NCBI GenBank assembly: GCA_021904315.1
Contig: CM038911.1
Location: 19,937,390 to 20,001,389, forward strand
Source of the DNA: Sphagnum magellanicum
Taxonomy: Eukaryota > Streptophyta > Sphagnopsida > Sphagnales > Sphagnaceae
DNA: 64,000 nt
Reading direction: 5' to 3'
The notes below the pieces were generated by a model. That model searched no databases, was not told the origin of the DNA, and saw only the letters and a list, made by a program, of their open reading frames with translations. A program made the translations under genes and the position numbers. Below, piece by piece: positions 1-12,955 of the stretch; within the stretch, counting starts at the first letter, position 1, and every line of letters begins with the position of its first letter.

Positions 1-49
1 TATTTGACTCTTGAAAAACGCAGGGCATCGAGTTTCTTTATGCTGGTGT

Positions 50-1775
50 CAAAAAAGTCATGTACCTGAACCCCCCTATCCCCCTATCACAAGAAGCATG
101 CTAGAAAATGGGAGGGGAGGTACACCAGAAAGAACACCTACCTTAGAAGAACCTTCACCATTAGTAAAGGCTCGCCTTGAAATAGATGACTCATGCATGC
201 GCCCATTGCAATGTCATTGTAAAAGGCAGGCAAAACCAAAAGAGGACCTCTGGAGCCCTTTGTTATCCAAGCCGCGTCAGCACAAAGATGAAAAAGATTG
301 TTGACTTGTTCATGTTTAAATGGGTCACCCTTGAAATTTGGAAAAAGTTATTTTTAGCACCAAGAAATCTTCATGCCCAAGTAGGCAGAAACCTGTGGCA
401 TGTGGAGAGTAACCCAGGCATCTTTATTTGCATCAACCCTTTTTATTTACTGGTCAAATTTTTTCAAAAAGAAAATTTTAAAATTGAAATTGAATATTTT
501 TTCAGGGTTTCAATCGCCAGAAGTGAGAAAATCGCCCGATTTCTGAGTTTGGTTTTCCATATGTAGCCAAAACTATGGAAGGATAACTAAATATTTTGGT
601 CTTCATATTTGGAACATTTTGTCATTTACTGCATTTTTTGGAGAAAATTCACCATTTTTGAAAAAATTGAAAGAATTCACCATTTTTTGTGTGTTCATTG
701 GAAGCACAACAGGAGACCCACTTTTCTCTGCTGACATGTGCAGTTGCAGGCTGTGTGCATCATCGAGCAATGACCTAGTGCATCCATTTTGTAAAGGCTA
801 AAAACTTTACTGATCATAACAAGGGGTCTATAACACTGTGCCCTTGCCATTTGCATTAAAAACTACCTTAATGCAAAAGAAGAATTATGAAAACTCAAAT
901 ATTTCACCATGCCAAAATTATAATCTTCAAAAATCCTCTAAAAGAAACCAAAATCCTTCAAGATAATATAACTCTATAACTAATCTCAAGTTTGAACACA
1001 AGCCAAAATATCATCTTTCAAAAATCTTCAAATAAAAATTGACCTATTACCTAGGAGGCCAAAATCCCTTAAGCTGCTATACTCTATAATGTATCTAAAC
1101 ACAATATCCTTGCCTTGGTAGGCAAGGCCAACAAAAATTTCAAGTCTAGGCCTAGCACCTACACATGCAAAACTTTGAGGTTTGCATGTGCCATGACTTT
1201 ATGGGAAACAAATTATGAACAATGTTTCCCAGTAGGTGTAATCAAGGGAGAAAAGGTTGGACAAATTGATATAATTTATGTAAGAGGAAAGTTCAGACAA
1301 AGTAATCTGGGAAACTCTAACTGGCCTCAATTTTCTCTGCTGACACACACATGGTGGGCACCAGTCCATCAACGATGGACCACTTGCCTCCATTTTCTAA
1401 ACGCCAAATATTTGAGTGATCAGAGGAAGTTCCGTGTCCAGCACGCACGCATAACTTTATTAAAGACTTCCAATCTTGAACAGCGTGAAATCACACAACC
1501 ACAAGAGAAAAAGTCAGCAAAGTATCCACTTGCAATAATATATTCCAGAGTAAAGTTCTGAGTAGGTACTACGGAAAACTTTAACCAGCCTCAATTGTCT
1601 TTGCTGCCACATGGCGTGCACCATCCTAGAGGGACCAGTTGCATCGTTTTTCTCAACCTCTTCATAACTACCTTCGAAGTTGTTCATGGGTCTACCCTAA
1701 GTGCAGGGAATCCCATGGACCAGTTCACCCTTGGCTCAGATTTGCATCCAGATGATCACTTGCATCCTTTCTTCA
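50..1775 (+). repeat. Copy A of a three-copy dispersed repeat segment
   Basis: This stretch matches two other places in the window along most of its length: about 20,940-22,668 (copy B) and about 31,920-33,640 (copy C). Shared landmarks are the aagaagcatg/aagcctg stretch followed by aggggaggtac near 100-125, the cagaaacctgtggca stretch near 390, and the ccttgccttggtaggcaagg hairpin at 1,108-1,127. Bases 1 to about 50 do not match the other copies, so the left edge of the homology is probably inside the window. The short open frames here contain no recognisable protein domain and are interrupted differently in each copy, so I read the segment as non-coding repeat DNA. It lies directly upstream of TPR-kinase copy A. 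Confidence 0.75.
825..1127 (-). repeat. Inverted-repeat arm (right arm) in copy A
   Basis: This is the same sequence as the right arms of copies B (21,702-22,010) and C (about 32,690-32,991). It is the reverse complement of the left arm seen at 19,650-19,955 in B. The matching left arm for copy A is not in the window. The arm ends at a perfect hairpin, ccttgcc-ttggta-ggcaagg. Confidence 0.65.
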
Positions 1776-2421
1776 AAAACCAGAAGTTCTTCACCGGTCT
1801 AGCATAAATGGAAGGAATCCAAGAAATTACTTCTCCCTTGGCTTGGATTTGCATCAAGGTGCTTGCTCCAAATTTCTATCAAGGTTGGTTCATTTGTTCC
1901 CCTATTGCCAGCATCACATGCTTTTAGAGGGCTTGATGGCTCAATGCAACAAGAAGAGTATTCATCATCCAATTGCCAAATGTAAGTGCATCTCACATAC
2001 CATCATGTTTTTATGATCAACCCTAGTATGTCTAAAACTTTGGTTCCATGTCCTTTAAAACAATAACAATACCATGCATATTCCTAGATGCATAATGGCT
2101 CAAATTTGCATAAAGGTTTATCAATTATGATTCTCTATTCGGGTGGGTAACTTGATCCTCTTCTTTGCAATAGTCCTCGCATGCATTTCATTGGGCTAGC
2201 AACTAATGTGAAAGGACAACAAGAATTATCAAGGTCATTCAAGTGCCACCTTTTGTGCAATTTCCCAAAACTTGTAAGTATGTGCCTCACATTCTGACAT
2301 CTATCATCTTAAACTCAATATGTCTTGTAATGTCAAAACTAAGTTTGTGTTTTTATTGAATGGTATGAAGGTTGTAATGAATGCAATTTGTTTCAAAGTT
2401 CAAGTATTGAATAATTAAAAC
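1776..2421 (+). promoter_or_regulatory. Leader region of TPR-kinase copy A with possible 5' non-coding exons
   Basis: This stretch is nearly identical to 33,640-34,286 in front of copy C and has no counterpart in copy B. It holds two GTAAGT donor-like sites, at about 1,981 and 2,275. Each is followed by similar sequence (a ctcacat stretch, then an atgtctaaaac / atgtcttgtaatgtcaaaac stretch) and preceded by similar sequence (caacaagaa ... cattcaa/catccaa ... tgcca). This looks like a tandemly duplicated exon-intron unit. A possible acceptor (tttcaaag) lies near 2,396-2,400, just upstream of an ATG at 2,422. No long reading frame crosses these sites, so an untranslated spliced leader is the simplest reading. 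This is inference without transcript support. Confidence 0.35.
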
Positions 2422-2509
2422 ATGAACGCAACATTCCTAGGTTTCAAATGGGGTTATATTAAATAGTTTTACAACAATGAAAAGTCATGAATTTTGTTCA
2501 AAAGCATAT

Positions 2510-5500
2510 TGGATGATTATCAAAGAGCTTTGCAAGACATTGACAACGTTCATGTTCTTGATTCCAACAATGCAATCATTTTGCAAAGTCGTGAAATGTC
2601 AAAAAGGTGTTAGATGATTATTAAGGAGCCTTGCAAGACCATAACAACATTGATGTTCTTGAATCAAACAATGCAATCATTTTTGCAAAGGGGTGGAGAT
2701 GTCAAAAGGATGTTGAGTGATTATCAAGGAGCCTTAAAGGACCTTAGCAAGGTTGATTTTCTTGAACCAAACAATGCATTCACTTTGAAAAGCCGTGGAG
2801 ATGTTAAAAAGATGTTGGAAGACTTTGACAAAATTAATTTTTCTTGAACCAAACAATGCATTCACTTTGCAAAACCATGGAAATGTCAAACAGAAATTGA
2901 AGGACTATTCAGGAACCTTGTAGGACCTTAACAAGGCTAATGTTCTTGAACCAAACGATGCATTCACTTTGCAAAGTTGTGGAGATGTCAAAAACATGTT
3001 GGAGGATTTTCAAGGAGCCTTGGAGGACCTTGATAAGGTCAATGTTCTTGAACCAAGCAACACATTCACTTTGAAAATCCATGGAGATGTGAAAAGGATG
3101 TTGGAGGACTATCAAGCCTTGGAGGGCCTTGAGAAGGCTGATGTTCTTGAACCAAACCATGCATTCACTTTGCGAAGTTGTGGAAATGTCAAAAAGATGT
3201 TGGAGGATTTTCAAGGAGCCTTGGAGGACCTTGACAAGGTTGATGTTCTTGAACCAAGCAACGCATTCATTTTGCGAATCCGTGTAGATGTCAAAAAGAT
3301 GTTGGAGGGTTTTCAAGAAGCCTTGAAAGACCTTAACAATGTTGATGTTCTTGAACCAAACAATGCATTCATTTTGCGAATTCGTGAAAATCTCAAAATG
3401 ATGTTGGAGGATTTTCAAGGAGCCTTGAAAGACCTTGACAAGGCTCATGTTTTTGAACTAAACAATGCATTCACTTTGCGAATCCGTGGAAATGTGAAAA
3501 AGATGTTGAAGGACTATCAAGGAGCCTTAAGAGACCTTGACAAAGCTAATGTTATTGAACCAAATGACGTATTCACTTTGAAATGCCGTGGAAATGTCAA
3601 AAGGATGTTGGAGGACTATCAAGGAGCCTTGAAGGACCTTGACAAGGCTCATGTTCTTGAACCAAATGATGTATTCACTTTGAAATGGCGTGGAAATGTC
3701 AAAGGGATGTTGAAGGACTATCAAGGAGCCTTGAAGGACCTTGACAGGGCTGATGTTCTTGAACCAAACAATGCATTCATTTTGCGAAGCCGTGGAGATG
3801 TCAAAAGGATTTTGAAAGACTATCAAGGAGCCTTGGAGGACCTTGACAAGGTTGATGTTCTTCAACCAAACGATGCATTCACTTTGGGAATGCGTGGAGA
3901 TGTCAAACGAATGTTGAAGGACTATCAAGGAGCTTTAGAGGACCTTGACAAGGCTAATGTTCTTGAACCAAACAATGCATTCACTTTGCGAAACTGTGGA
4001 GATGCCAAAAGGATGTTGGAGGACTATCAAGGAGCCTTGAAGGACCTTGACAAGGCTGATGTTCTTGAACCAAACAATGCATTCATTTTGCGAAACCGTG
4101 GGGATGTCAAAAAGATTTTGAAGGACTATCAAGGAGCCTTCGAGGACCTTGACAAGGCTGATGTTCTTGAACCAAACGATGCATTCACTTTGGGAATCCG
4201 TGGAGACATCAAACGAATGTTGGAGGACTATCAAGGAGCCTTGAAGGACCTTGACAAGGCTGATGTTCTTCAACCAAACGATGCATTCACTTTGCGAAGG
4301 CGTGGAGATGTCAAACGAATGTTGAAGGACTATCAAGGAGCTTTGGAGGACCTTCACAAAGCTGATGTTCTTGAACCAAACCATGCATTCATTTTGCAAA
4401 ATCGTGGAGATGTCAAAAGGATGTTAGACGACTATCAAGGAGCCTTGGAAGACCTTGACAAGGCTAATGTTCTTCAACCAAACGATGCATTCACTTTGCA
4501 AAGGCGTGGAGATGTCAAACGAATGTTGAAGGATTATCAAGGGGCTTTGGAGGACCTTGACAAGGCTGATGTTCTTGAACCAAACAATGCATTCACTTTG
4601 CAAAATCGTGGAGATGTCAAAAGGATGTTGGAGGACTATCAAGGAGGCTTGGAAGACCTTGACAAGACTAATGTTCTTCAACCAAACAATGCATTCACTT
4701 TGCAAAGGCGTACAGATGTCAAACGAATGTTGAAGGACTATCAAGGAGCTTTGGAGGACCTTAACAAGGCTGATGTTCTTGAACCAAACAATGCATTCAC
4801 TTTGAATAGGCGTGGAAGTGTCAAAGGGGTTTTGAAGGACTATCAAGGAGCTTTGAAGGACCTTGACAAGGCTGATATTTTTGAACCAAACGATACATTC
4901 ACTTTGGCAATCCGTGGAAATGTCAAAGTGAATTTGAGGGACTATCAAGGAGCTTTGGAAGACCTTAACAAGGCTGATGTTCTTGAACCAAACAATGCAT
5001 TCACTTTGCAAACCCGTGGAGATGCCAAAAAGATGTTGGAGGACTATCCAGGAGCCTTGAAGGACCTTGACAAGGCTGATGTTCTTCAACCAAACGATGC
5101 ATTCACTTTGTGAAGGCGTGGAGATGTCAAACGAATGTTGAAGGACTATCAAGGAGCTTTGGAGGACCTTAACAAGGCTGATGTTCTTGAACCAAACCAT
5201 GCATTCACTTTGAAAAACCGTGGAGAAGTCAAACAAATGTTGGAGGACTATCAAGGAGTCTTGAAGGACCTTGACAAGGTTGATGTTCTTCAACCAAACG
5301 ATGCATTCACTTTGCGAAGGCGTGGAGATGTCAAACGAATGTTGGAGGACTATCAAGGAGCTTTGGAGGACCTTAACAAGGCTGATGTTCTTGAACCAAA
5401 CAATGCATTCACTTTGGGAATCCGTGGAGATGCCAAAAAGATGTTAGAGGACTATCAAGGAGCCTTGAAGGACCTTGACAAGGTTGATATTCTTCAACCA

Positions 5501-6028
5501 AACGATGCATTCACTTTGCGAAGGCGTGGAGATGTCAAACGAATGTTGGAGGACTATCAAGGAGCTTTGAAGGACCTTAACAAGGCTGATGTTCTTGAAC
5601 CAAACAATGCATTCACATTGGGAATCCGTGGAGATGCCAAAAAGATGTTGGAGGACTATCAAGGAGCCTTGAAGGACCTTGACAAGGCTGATGTTCTTCA
5701 ACCAAATGATGCATTCACTTTGCGAAGGCGTGGAGATGTCAAACGAATGTTGGAGGACCATCAAGGAGCTTTGGAGGACCTTAACAAGGCTGATGTTCTT
5801 GAACCAAACAATGCATTCACTTTGCAAACCCGTGGAGATGCCAAAAAAATGTTGGAGGACTATCAAGGAGCCTTGAAGGACCTTGACAAGGCTGATGTTC
5901 TTCAACCAAACGATGCATTCACTTTGCGAAGGCGTGGAGATGTCAAACGAATGTTGGAGGACTATCGAGGAGCTTTGGAGGACCTTAACAAAGCTGATGT
6001 TCTTGAACCAAACGATGCATTCACTTTA
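2510..6028 (+). repeat. 102-bp tandem array encoding TPR units (copy A)
   Basis: Each 102-bp unit encodes one 34-residue helix-turn-helix TPR. From 2,972 to 6,028 there are 1,019 codons, which is 30 units with one codon missing in the unit near 3,110 (QALEGL instead of QGALEGL). A few decayed units lie upstream. From about 4,250 onward, units ending LQPNDAF and LEPNNAF alternate, so the true repeat there is a 204-bp dimer. The array also opens long frames on the minus strand; these are by-products of the repeat. Confidence 0.9.
5111..5113 (+). other. Premature TGA in copy A
   Basis: The unit junction reads ACT TTG TGA AGG CGT GGA. Many other units in this gene read ACT TTG CGA AGG CGT GGA. 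One C-to-T change at a CpG gives the stop, as expected from deamination of methylated cytosine. The frame continues open after it to the kinase domain, which shows that the lesion is recent compared with the decay of the first units. Confidence 0.9.
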
Positions 6029-7867
6029 ATAATTCATGCCTACACAAATTGGAGTTTGAATAATTATCAAATCACATTGGAAACTATGGAAAAGGTTCAT
6101 GTTCTTGATCCAAATAATCATTTGATATTACAAACTCAAAATTGGTTGAAATGGATGTTGACTGAATACCAACCTATGATAGAGTCCTTGCAATGCAATT
6201 CGAGTATTCCATTTTTCGCATATGATGAACTGAATTTTGGGAAACTTTTGGGGAAAGGATTATTTGGAGAAGTGTACGAAAGTCATTGGAAAGACATAAA
6301 GATTGCAGTTAAAGTTTTAAATTGGAGTGGCTTTTACAATGAAGGTGCAAAAAAATCTTTCACATCAGAAATGTGCACTTTGAGGTTAATTCAACATATC
6401 AATTTGGTTCGACTTTTGGGCTATTGCATTCAAGGGCCAGACCACATGTTGGTGTATGAATACATGTCAAATAAATCTCTTGATAAATGGCTCTTTCGTG
6501 ACAAGCTTTTGAATTGGAACAAACGAGTGTCCATAATTATAGGAGTTGCTCACGGATTGGCATACTTACATCACACATGTAATCCAACCATTATTCATCT
6601 TGACATCAAACCAAGAAACATCCTTTTGGATAAGGATTACACCCCAAAATTGGTCGATTTTGGGTTGGCCAAAATTTTAAAAGGCAGCAATGAAAATGAG
6701 GTATGTGCCTTCCCATTTTTTTCTTTGATTAATTATATGCATACACATTATATCTACACAAATATTGATTCAAGTTTTGAAACTTTTGTGACTAAAAATA
6801 AATTCAAAAATAAATTAAGGCTTCCTATTGGTATTATGCTACCTTTAATGTGGATTTTATGAATTTCAACATGTATATTATATTATGCAAAACCCATTGA
6901 AATAATCCAATTATGTTATTTTCCAAATTAAAATTCAGGATATTACACTAGCTTCAACTTCCACACCAAGATCATTCGAATATATGGCACCAGAAATTCT
7001 ACCAGAATCAAAACACAGACATGTGTCGCCAAAGTGTGATGTGTATAGTTTTGGAGTATTATTGATCGAACTTGTGAATGGATCACGATTCACTTTGGAT
7101 AGGGGTAAAATTCGCGAATTTATCCAATGGGCACAAAAAATTCATGTGGAAGAAGATGGATTTCAACAAAATTTCAATGTTATATTCAAAAATTCAATTA
7201 TGGGGTTTAACAACAATGAAGCCAAATTAATTTTGCAAATTTCCTTTAAATGCATCCAGGTAATCTTCCTACCAAATTTTTTATGTTTATCATTCAATTT
7301 GTGGTCATGTTAATTTCAAAAACCTAAAATTGTGGGTTAATGGAATACTTAAAACAATTTGAAATGAATAAAATTGGATTATTCAATAAACATGTAAAAC
7401 TTCCTAAAAAGGTTTATACATGTAAATGGTACATTCAAGAAAGCACATTTGATTTAGAATTTTTTTAAACCATTTTCATGTTTGATATATATATAATCAA
7501 CAAATATCTTATTTTCAATGTCAATAAAATGATGTTGAATAAAGGCATAGGTTGCTTTCAACATTTGTTTGTGAAGGATATGTTCCAATCTTGTCATTGA
7601 ATATTGAAACATGAACATATGGTCCCATTTATTGGAGCATGTTTTGTCATAGTTTGATTGCAATGTATAACAATTAATTAATAAACATCTAACTTTCATG
7701 ACATTTGTTTCTTATAGGAAGACCCAAAGAAAAGACCAGGAATGCAAGAAATTTTGCAAATGTTGGAAGAATTGAATGGAAAGAAAGACATACAATTTAC
7801 CAAATCAATCCAAGACTATTTCAACATATTATCAAAAAGATTTGGATCCAATTTCAAGAGGACATGA

Positions 7868-10800
7868 TTCGTATATTTATTATATGATTAAATTATATTC
7901 ATATACCATATACCATAATCAACTATATACCATGAAATCCATATAAAATCCATACAAAATCTTGTTATCAAGGGGTGAAAGTCCATGAGTTCACTTTACA
8001 AATCCATAAACTTTTTAGTTTTGCAAATTATGCATAAAAGATACCTACATCATAGTAATGGTTTTTTTTTGTCAATTTTGTGATGTTGCTCAAGTGGCAA
8101 TTGTCCATAAATATATTAATCAATTTTAACAATGGGCAACATTATGTTAAAAGTATCCCCAAGAACCATAGGACCAAATAGTTCAAGACTCCCTAGCCAC
8201 ATGGCACAAAACATATTATTTGAAATCCTATTGGTCAAGTTTTGAAATTGAAAATCCACAAGTTAGGGTTCATTTCCTCTACCTTTTAATGTTGGACTTT
8301 TTCTATTGTGTGCACTATTTTTGTTGTTTTTCACTTAGATGTAGTTTGTGCATTTGCTTGTTCACGCACAAGGTTCAAGCATTTGTGTTGTAATTCCTTC
8401 AACAATATAGTGCCTTGAGCATGTGTTGAACATTTTGTTCGAATTCCCCACCACTAAAACATAAAGTTTGTGTGCCTACTTGCTCTTGCTTCAAACTTTC
8501 ATTGTTCACATTGGATTTGGATAATCCATGGTTAGTTTTCAATGCCCATTTCAAAATCTTCAAAGCTTGTTAGATTTGTTTGTGCATTGTTGAGTTTAAG
8601 GTTTGTTTTGGGATTTGTTGAAAGCTGATGGATACTTACAATGAATGTAATCTAGTTTGTAGCACATTATTAGAGGCCTTTTGAATGATAATGATAATGT
8701 TAAAAAGCCTAATAACAAGGATGTGGTGATTGAAGAAATTAACGGGTTTTTCATATCAAAGATAATAAACAATATGCTAAAACATGGCATATATTACTTC
8801 ACATTTTATCGTGTCTCTCATAATGTAGGTCACATATTACTACATAGATATGTAATGAAATCAAATTTGTGGTTCATGCCACTAGTAATAATTATGGTCA
8901 TAATACTTCATGCCATTAATTGTGTGACTTTTATTACTACAATTGGAAAATATAATTAAATATTAGGTATTTATTGATTTATGACATGGAAACATGTATT
9001 TAAAATATAATAAAACCACTTTGACAATCTAACTACCTATTGATTAACATGATTTATCAACCTTGCCTATTTTTAAACCTTAAACAACTTAGGCTAGCTT
9101 ATAAAACTGGGCTAGCTAAAACAAATAGTTTAAGTTCAAGTAGCTTAAAAGTTTAGATAGGTCGATATGCATATATAAGTAAATATGCCTAAGTAAGTAG
9201 GTAAGTAGGATCCTTTTTTATTGGCTCATCACAAGTAATACTTGCATTTTGAATATAATTAGTGCATGTATTGGTGGCATCTCGTTGTTAAACTTGTTAC
9301 AAGATCCTTGTTCTTTCATCAACATTCATGTCTTCTCTTCATCATCAACGTCAGGTTATAAGGCCTTTATGGAGATGGCAATGTCATTTCACGTGCATCA
9401 TTGATGTTCTTAAAAAACCATTCGACATATGATGGCATGTTTTGCTTGTCCACCTTGCTACATGTTGTTAGGTCTTGCACCAATGCATTTATATTTTTAT
9501 TGTATACAAGCACAAATGTTTCATGTGCATCATTTTTTGGGTCCAAATTATTTTCCAACCATTTCTTTCAGCTTGTGTTGTTCAACACTTTTCTTTTTTC
9601 ACTATGCAATCCCAACAAATAATCACATTGTCTTTGAAACGAAATTATGTATTTTTGGTTAGTTGATTTCATTGACCACAAATTATCTTCAAGAGGTTGT
9701 CACAAGTTGTTCAAAAAGTATGGAATAAAAATCTATATCATTGTCTCGTAAATCTTATAGTCTTGAAACCCATTTCATGTTGCCTAATATCCCACTTGTA
9801 CTTTCAAGTCTACATCTACCTTCAACAGATTTCTTTATTGCACAAGCGAGTATAAATCCAAGTCTACAAGAGTTTGACAAGACTATGATGCATTCCCTCT
9901 AAACATCTTTGGAAATGAACGAAATGACTTGCAATAATATCATTCCATTGGAAACTTGCAATAATCGAATTATAGTGGTGACAAATATTACAAGTTGTGC
10001 TAGTTCATTATATACTTCCAACTTTCACAGTTGTTATAATTGTTATAATGTCATTCCTCATAACAACTCCAATAATTAATAGTTTGATTTAAACTAAATT
10101 CCAATAATGTCATATTGTTCAAAAAATATCAAACTCATTACCACCTCATTTATTCCATAACATCAAAACCATGTTGAATGTTGGAACCAAATGTGTTTAA
10201 GTAAATTTATTTTTTGCTACAACATTATGATAGATTTATTGCATGTCAAAACCTAATGGTTGTTGTGGACAACCAATGTTTGGATAATGTCACTTCTAAG
10301 AAGTTCATGTAACAATTTGATTTGTTTATGAGATTTCATCTAGTGAAAAAGACGCATGTTTTTTTAATGGTACTATATAGTGGTCTTAAATCACCTCCAC
10401 TATAGGGTCCTTTAAACCCCCTAAACTACAAAATCCTATTGTTAATCTAAATAATTTCCTAACAAGATAATATGTGTCAACAAAATTGCTATTGGGAGTT
10501 GTGACGAATTTGATCATAATAGCTTTTGACCATTAGATTTTTTGATTTTATTCGTGTCACGTTCTATTCAAAACAAGTTCCTACATGTGATGACATGTGT
10601 CAAGCTTTACAAATGAAATCTATATGTCAATTAGATTTATTTCTTAGCTAGTTACTAAAGTATGTTTTCACAACAATTTCGTTGAAGTGTAATTGTTTAA
10701 TGTTTTCTGAAAGGTTTGTGGCGTAAGGGTGAATTATTATCTTTTCTATTGTTTCCTCGTCATTCAAACATACTTTAAGATAAACAAATTTTTCTTCAAT

Positions 10801-12769
10801 AATGCAAGTAATTTCAAGACTCCACATGTACATTATAACATGGCTTATACTTAAAATATTTGCATCTGTTAAGGAATATTCAAATAGCTCATTGATGTGG
10901 TGATATCTTGGGACATGTTAGAAAATATTCAATCCACATCATGTGAGCATGTCAAAGGATATTCCCTTGGACATTAAATATGGAGTATTTTTCCTAGTTC
11001 GATTTCATGCTCACATGTTCACTAAATATCATTCTTGTCATTTTGATTGGTTGTACTCGTAATTAAATGGGGAACTTGTTATATTGACCGGTCAAAAGTG
11101 CCATCGCAAGCTTGGTTAAAAAGACCACTTAATTACATTGGACAATCTTTAAAACAATTTGTCCAAAAAGACTAGATGGTCTTTTTTATGGTTCTCATTT
11201 TTGTGTTACCAAATTTTCCAATCAATTAAATGTTGATTTGTTGTAATGATTATTGTAGGATGCATCATTTGAAAGTTCAAAAGAAAAGTGGTGAAATGGC
11301 TTAGAATATCTTGCAACAAGCCTATGGATGCACCGGGTACATGTCTTAATCTTAATAGTGATGTGCCCATTAATGATGAAGTGGACTTGGGGATTCAAAT
11401 GATAGGTGTTCTTAATGATGCATGGCAAGCATGTGAAGTAGCCATGGACAAATATTTACAAAAGGCATAAATGTCAATTGGGAAGATTTATTTAATTTTT
11501 TTGATGAGATGGAACATGGGGCCCAAGGGGCTTGCATTGTGACACAAATGAGGATGTACCAAACCCAATAGACAATCCACATTTTTAAAAAGTTGGTGGC
11601 ATAATCATAGGTTTATTTATATGAAGGTTGTAACTTAGTAGGTTGATAGATATGTTGATGTCATTAAACACTTGTAAAACACATCAATGCACATTATAAT
11701 GTGTAATATTTTGTTTTATGTTGTTGACTATGAAACTATTAGGAAATTTCAAAATTGACAAAAAAACATTGGGTTTGGGTTATAAAGAGTTTATAAGACC
11801 CACCTTGGTTATTTAATTTTAGAAAAATATGTTCACCCAAGTTTAAAGTGTTGGGTCTCACACATTTTAGACATGTTGGTATTCAAAGGTGGCTTCCACA
11901 TACTTATTTTCAAACTTAAATTTTTTATTTTTAAACATTGGAAAAATACACAAAATGTGGAAAAGTGAAAAAAATGCAAAATTTTATGTCCATCATTCTT
12001 CTTGTTCAAATGAACTTTCAAACTCTTCTAACTCATTTTCAAAATTATGTTTTAAAATAAGTATTGGGCAAAATTTAAAACTTTGATGCTAGTGTTTTTT
12101 TTAAAGGACAAGGTTTCAAGTGGTTGGTTCTCAACCTAACGAGAATTAGTGAATGTGTTTCAAGCATGGTTTGTTCCTATAATTCTATTATGATTTTTAA
12201 TAGCATTTTCAATGGATTTTTGTTTTAATGGGCAATGCCAATCATGGGGTGATGTTTCAAATCCAAGAAGCTTTGTGTTGCAAGAATTTTTTGTTGCCTA
12301 GATAAAACAAAACTCTAGGTTTTTTTTTAAAATGTTGCATAATATGGCATTATTGTTTCAACCACCCATTTGTTAAACATTAGAAAAAAGTGCCCCTTTT
12401 TAACCAAAAAGTTTTTTACTACATGTCATTTTCAACTATGTTGCAATTACAAAAAAATAAAAATTAAACAAATTAATAATGATTGTCAATGAGTTTATTT
12501 GCCTATTGATTTGGCAAATAATTGGAAACAACCTTTGACTAGGTGGACACCTCCATAATATTATTGGCATCAACAAACCTACCAATTGATTTACTTTTTA
12601 AATGTCAACTAGGAAAAATAATATCACTAAATGTCATGGCATTAATACCAAAATGAGTTGCAATACATTCACTCACCCAAATCACTATGGGACCTTAAAA
12701 ACGAAATGAGTTCATTTCACTTTAATCAATTTCTTTTCATGTGTTTGCTTTAAATACCCTAGGTTATTA
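7868..12769. other. AT-rich intergenic DNA, no gene seen
   Basis: Homology with copy C continues only to about 7,895, which marks the edge of the duplicated block. The rest is AT-rich with short open frames of 60-100 codons that have no recognisable domain, no consistent coding bias and no clear splice context. A degenerate run of gctta/agcta motifs lies near 9,070-9,210. I see no RNA gene here. Confidence 0.6.
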
Positions 12770-12955
12770 TACATTAAGTTACACTCTAGGTTATTCTTGA
12801 CTATTTGAAGTTATTTTACTTAAGGCTACTTAAGGCTATTATAAGTTATTTTAAACTATTTTTTACTATTCTAGGCTATTCCACCTTTGATTATTCTAAG
12901 TTATTTTCAACTATTTTTTGTTATTTTAAGTTATTAAAGTTATTCCACCCAAAAA
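12770..12955. repeat. Degenerate short tandem tract (AGTTATTTT/ACTATT type)
   Basis: Variants of aagttatttt, actatttttt and aggctattcc recur every 10-25 bases across this stretch with no fixed period. It is a low-complexity degenerate microsatellite and has no coding signal. Confidence 0.6.

Larger units (their letters stand above)
2422..7867 (+). pseudogene. TPR-array protein kinase, copy A, disabled (30 intact TPR units plus kinase)
   Basis: This is a relative of the gene at 34,883-41,387. Reading frame 2 carries exactly 30 TPR units (2,972-6,028; 29 of 34 residues and one of 33), two divergent TPR-like units, and a kinase domain. The modelled exons end at 6,700 (GAG|GTATGT), 6,939-7,259 and 7,718-7,867 (TGA), all in phase 0. 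Breaks: an in-frame TGA at 5,111-5,113, where other units have CGA; an extra T near 2,837-2,842; a 23-bp deletion after the early ATG that creates a TAG; and shared older lesions in the first units, including TAA 2,622-2,624 and TAG 2,921-2,923. The kinase part keeps GKGLFGEVY, the AVK lysine, HLDIKPRN and DFG. In the segment before APE, copy C has PGSFGYMAPE while this copy has PRSFEYMAPE, so two glycines are replaced. A truncated TPR-only protein ending at 5,110, or a kinase-only product from a downstream start, cannot be excluded. Confidence 0.75.

Noticed and set aside
1115-1561. 148-codon plus-strand frame in copy A, with related shorter frames at 22,000 and 32,979
   Set aside because: The equivalent frames in copies B and C are much shorter and end differently, there is no recognisable domain, and the region is part of a dispersed non-coding repeat.
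2909-5905. Long open frames on the minus strand opposite the copy A TPR array
   Set aside because: They repeat a fixed pattern because the 102-bp plus-strand unit happens to lack stops in one antisense frame. They have no start context, no domain and end at array irregularities.
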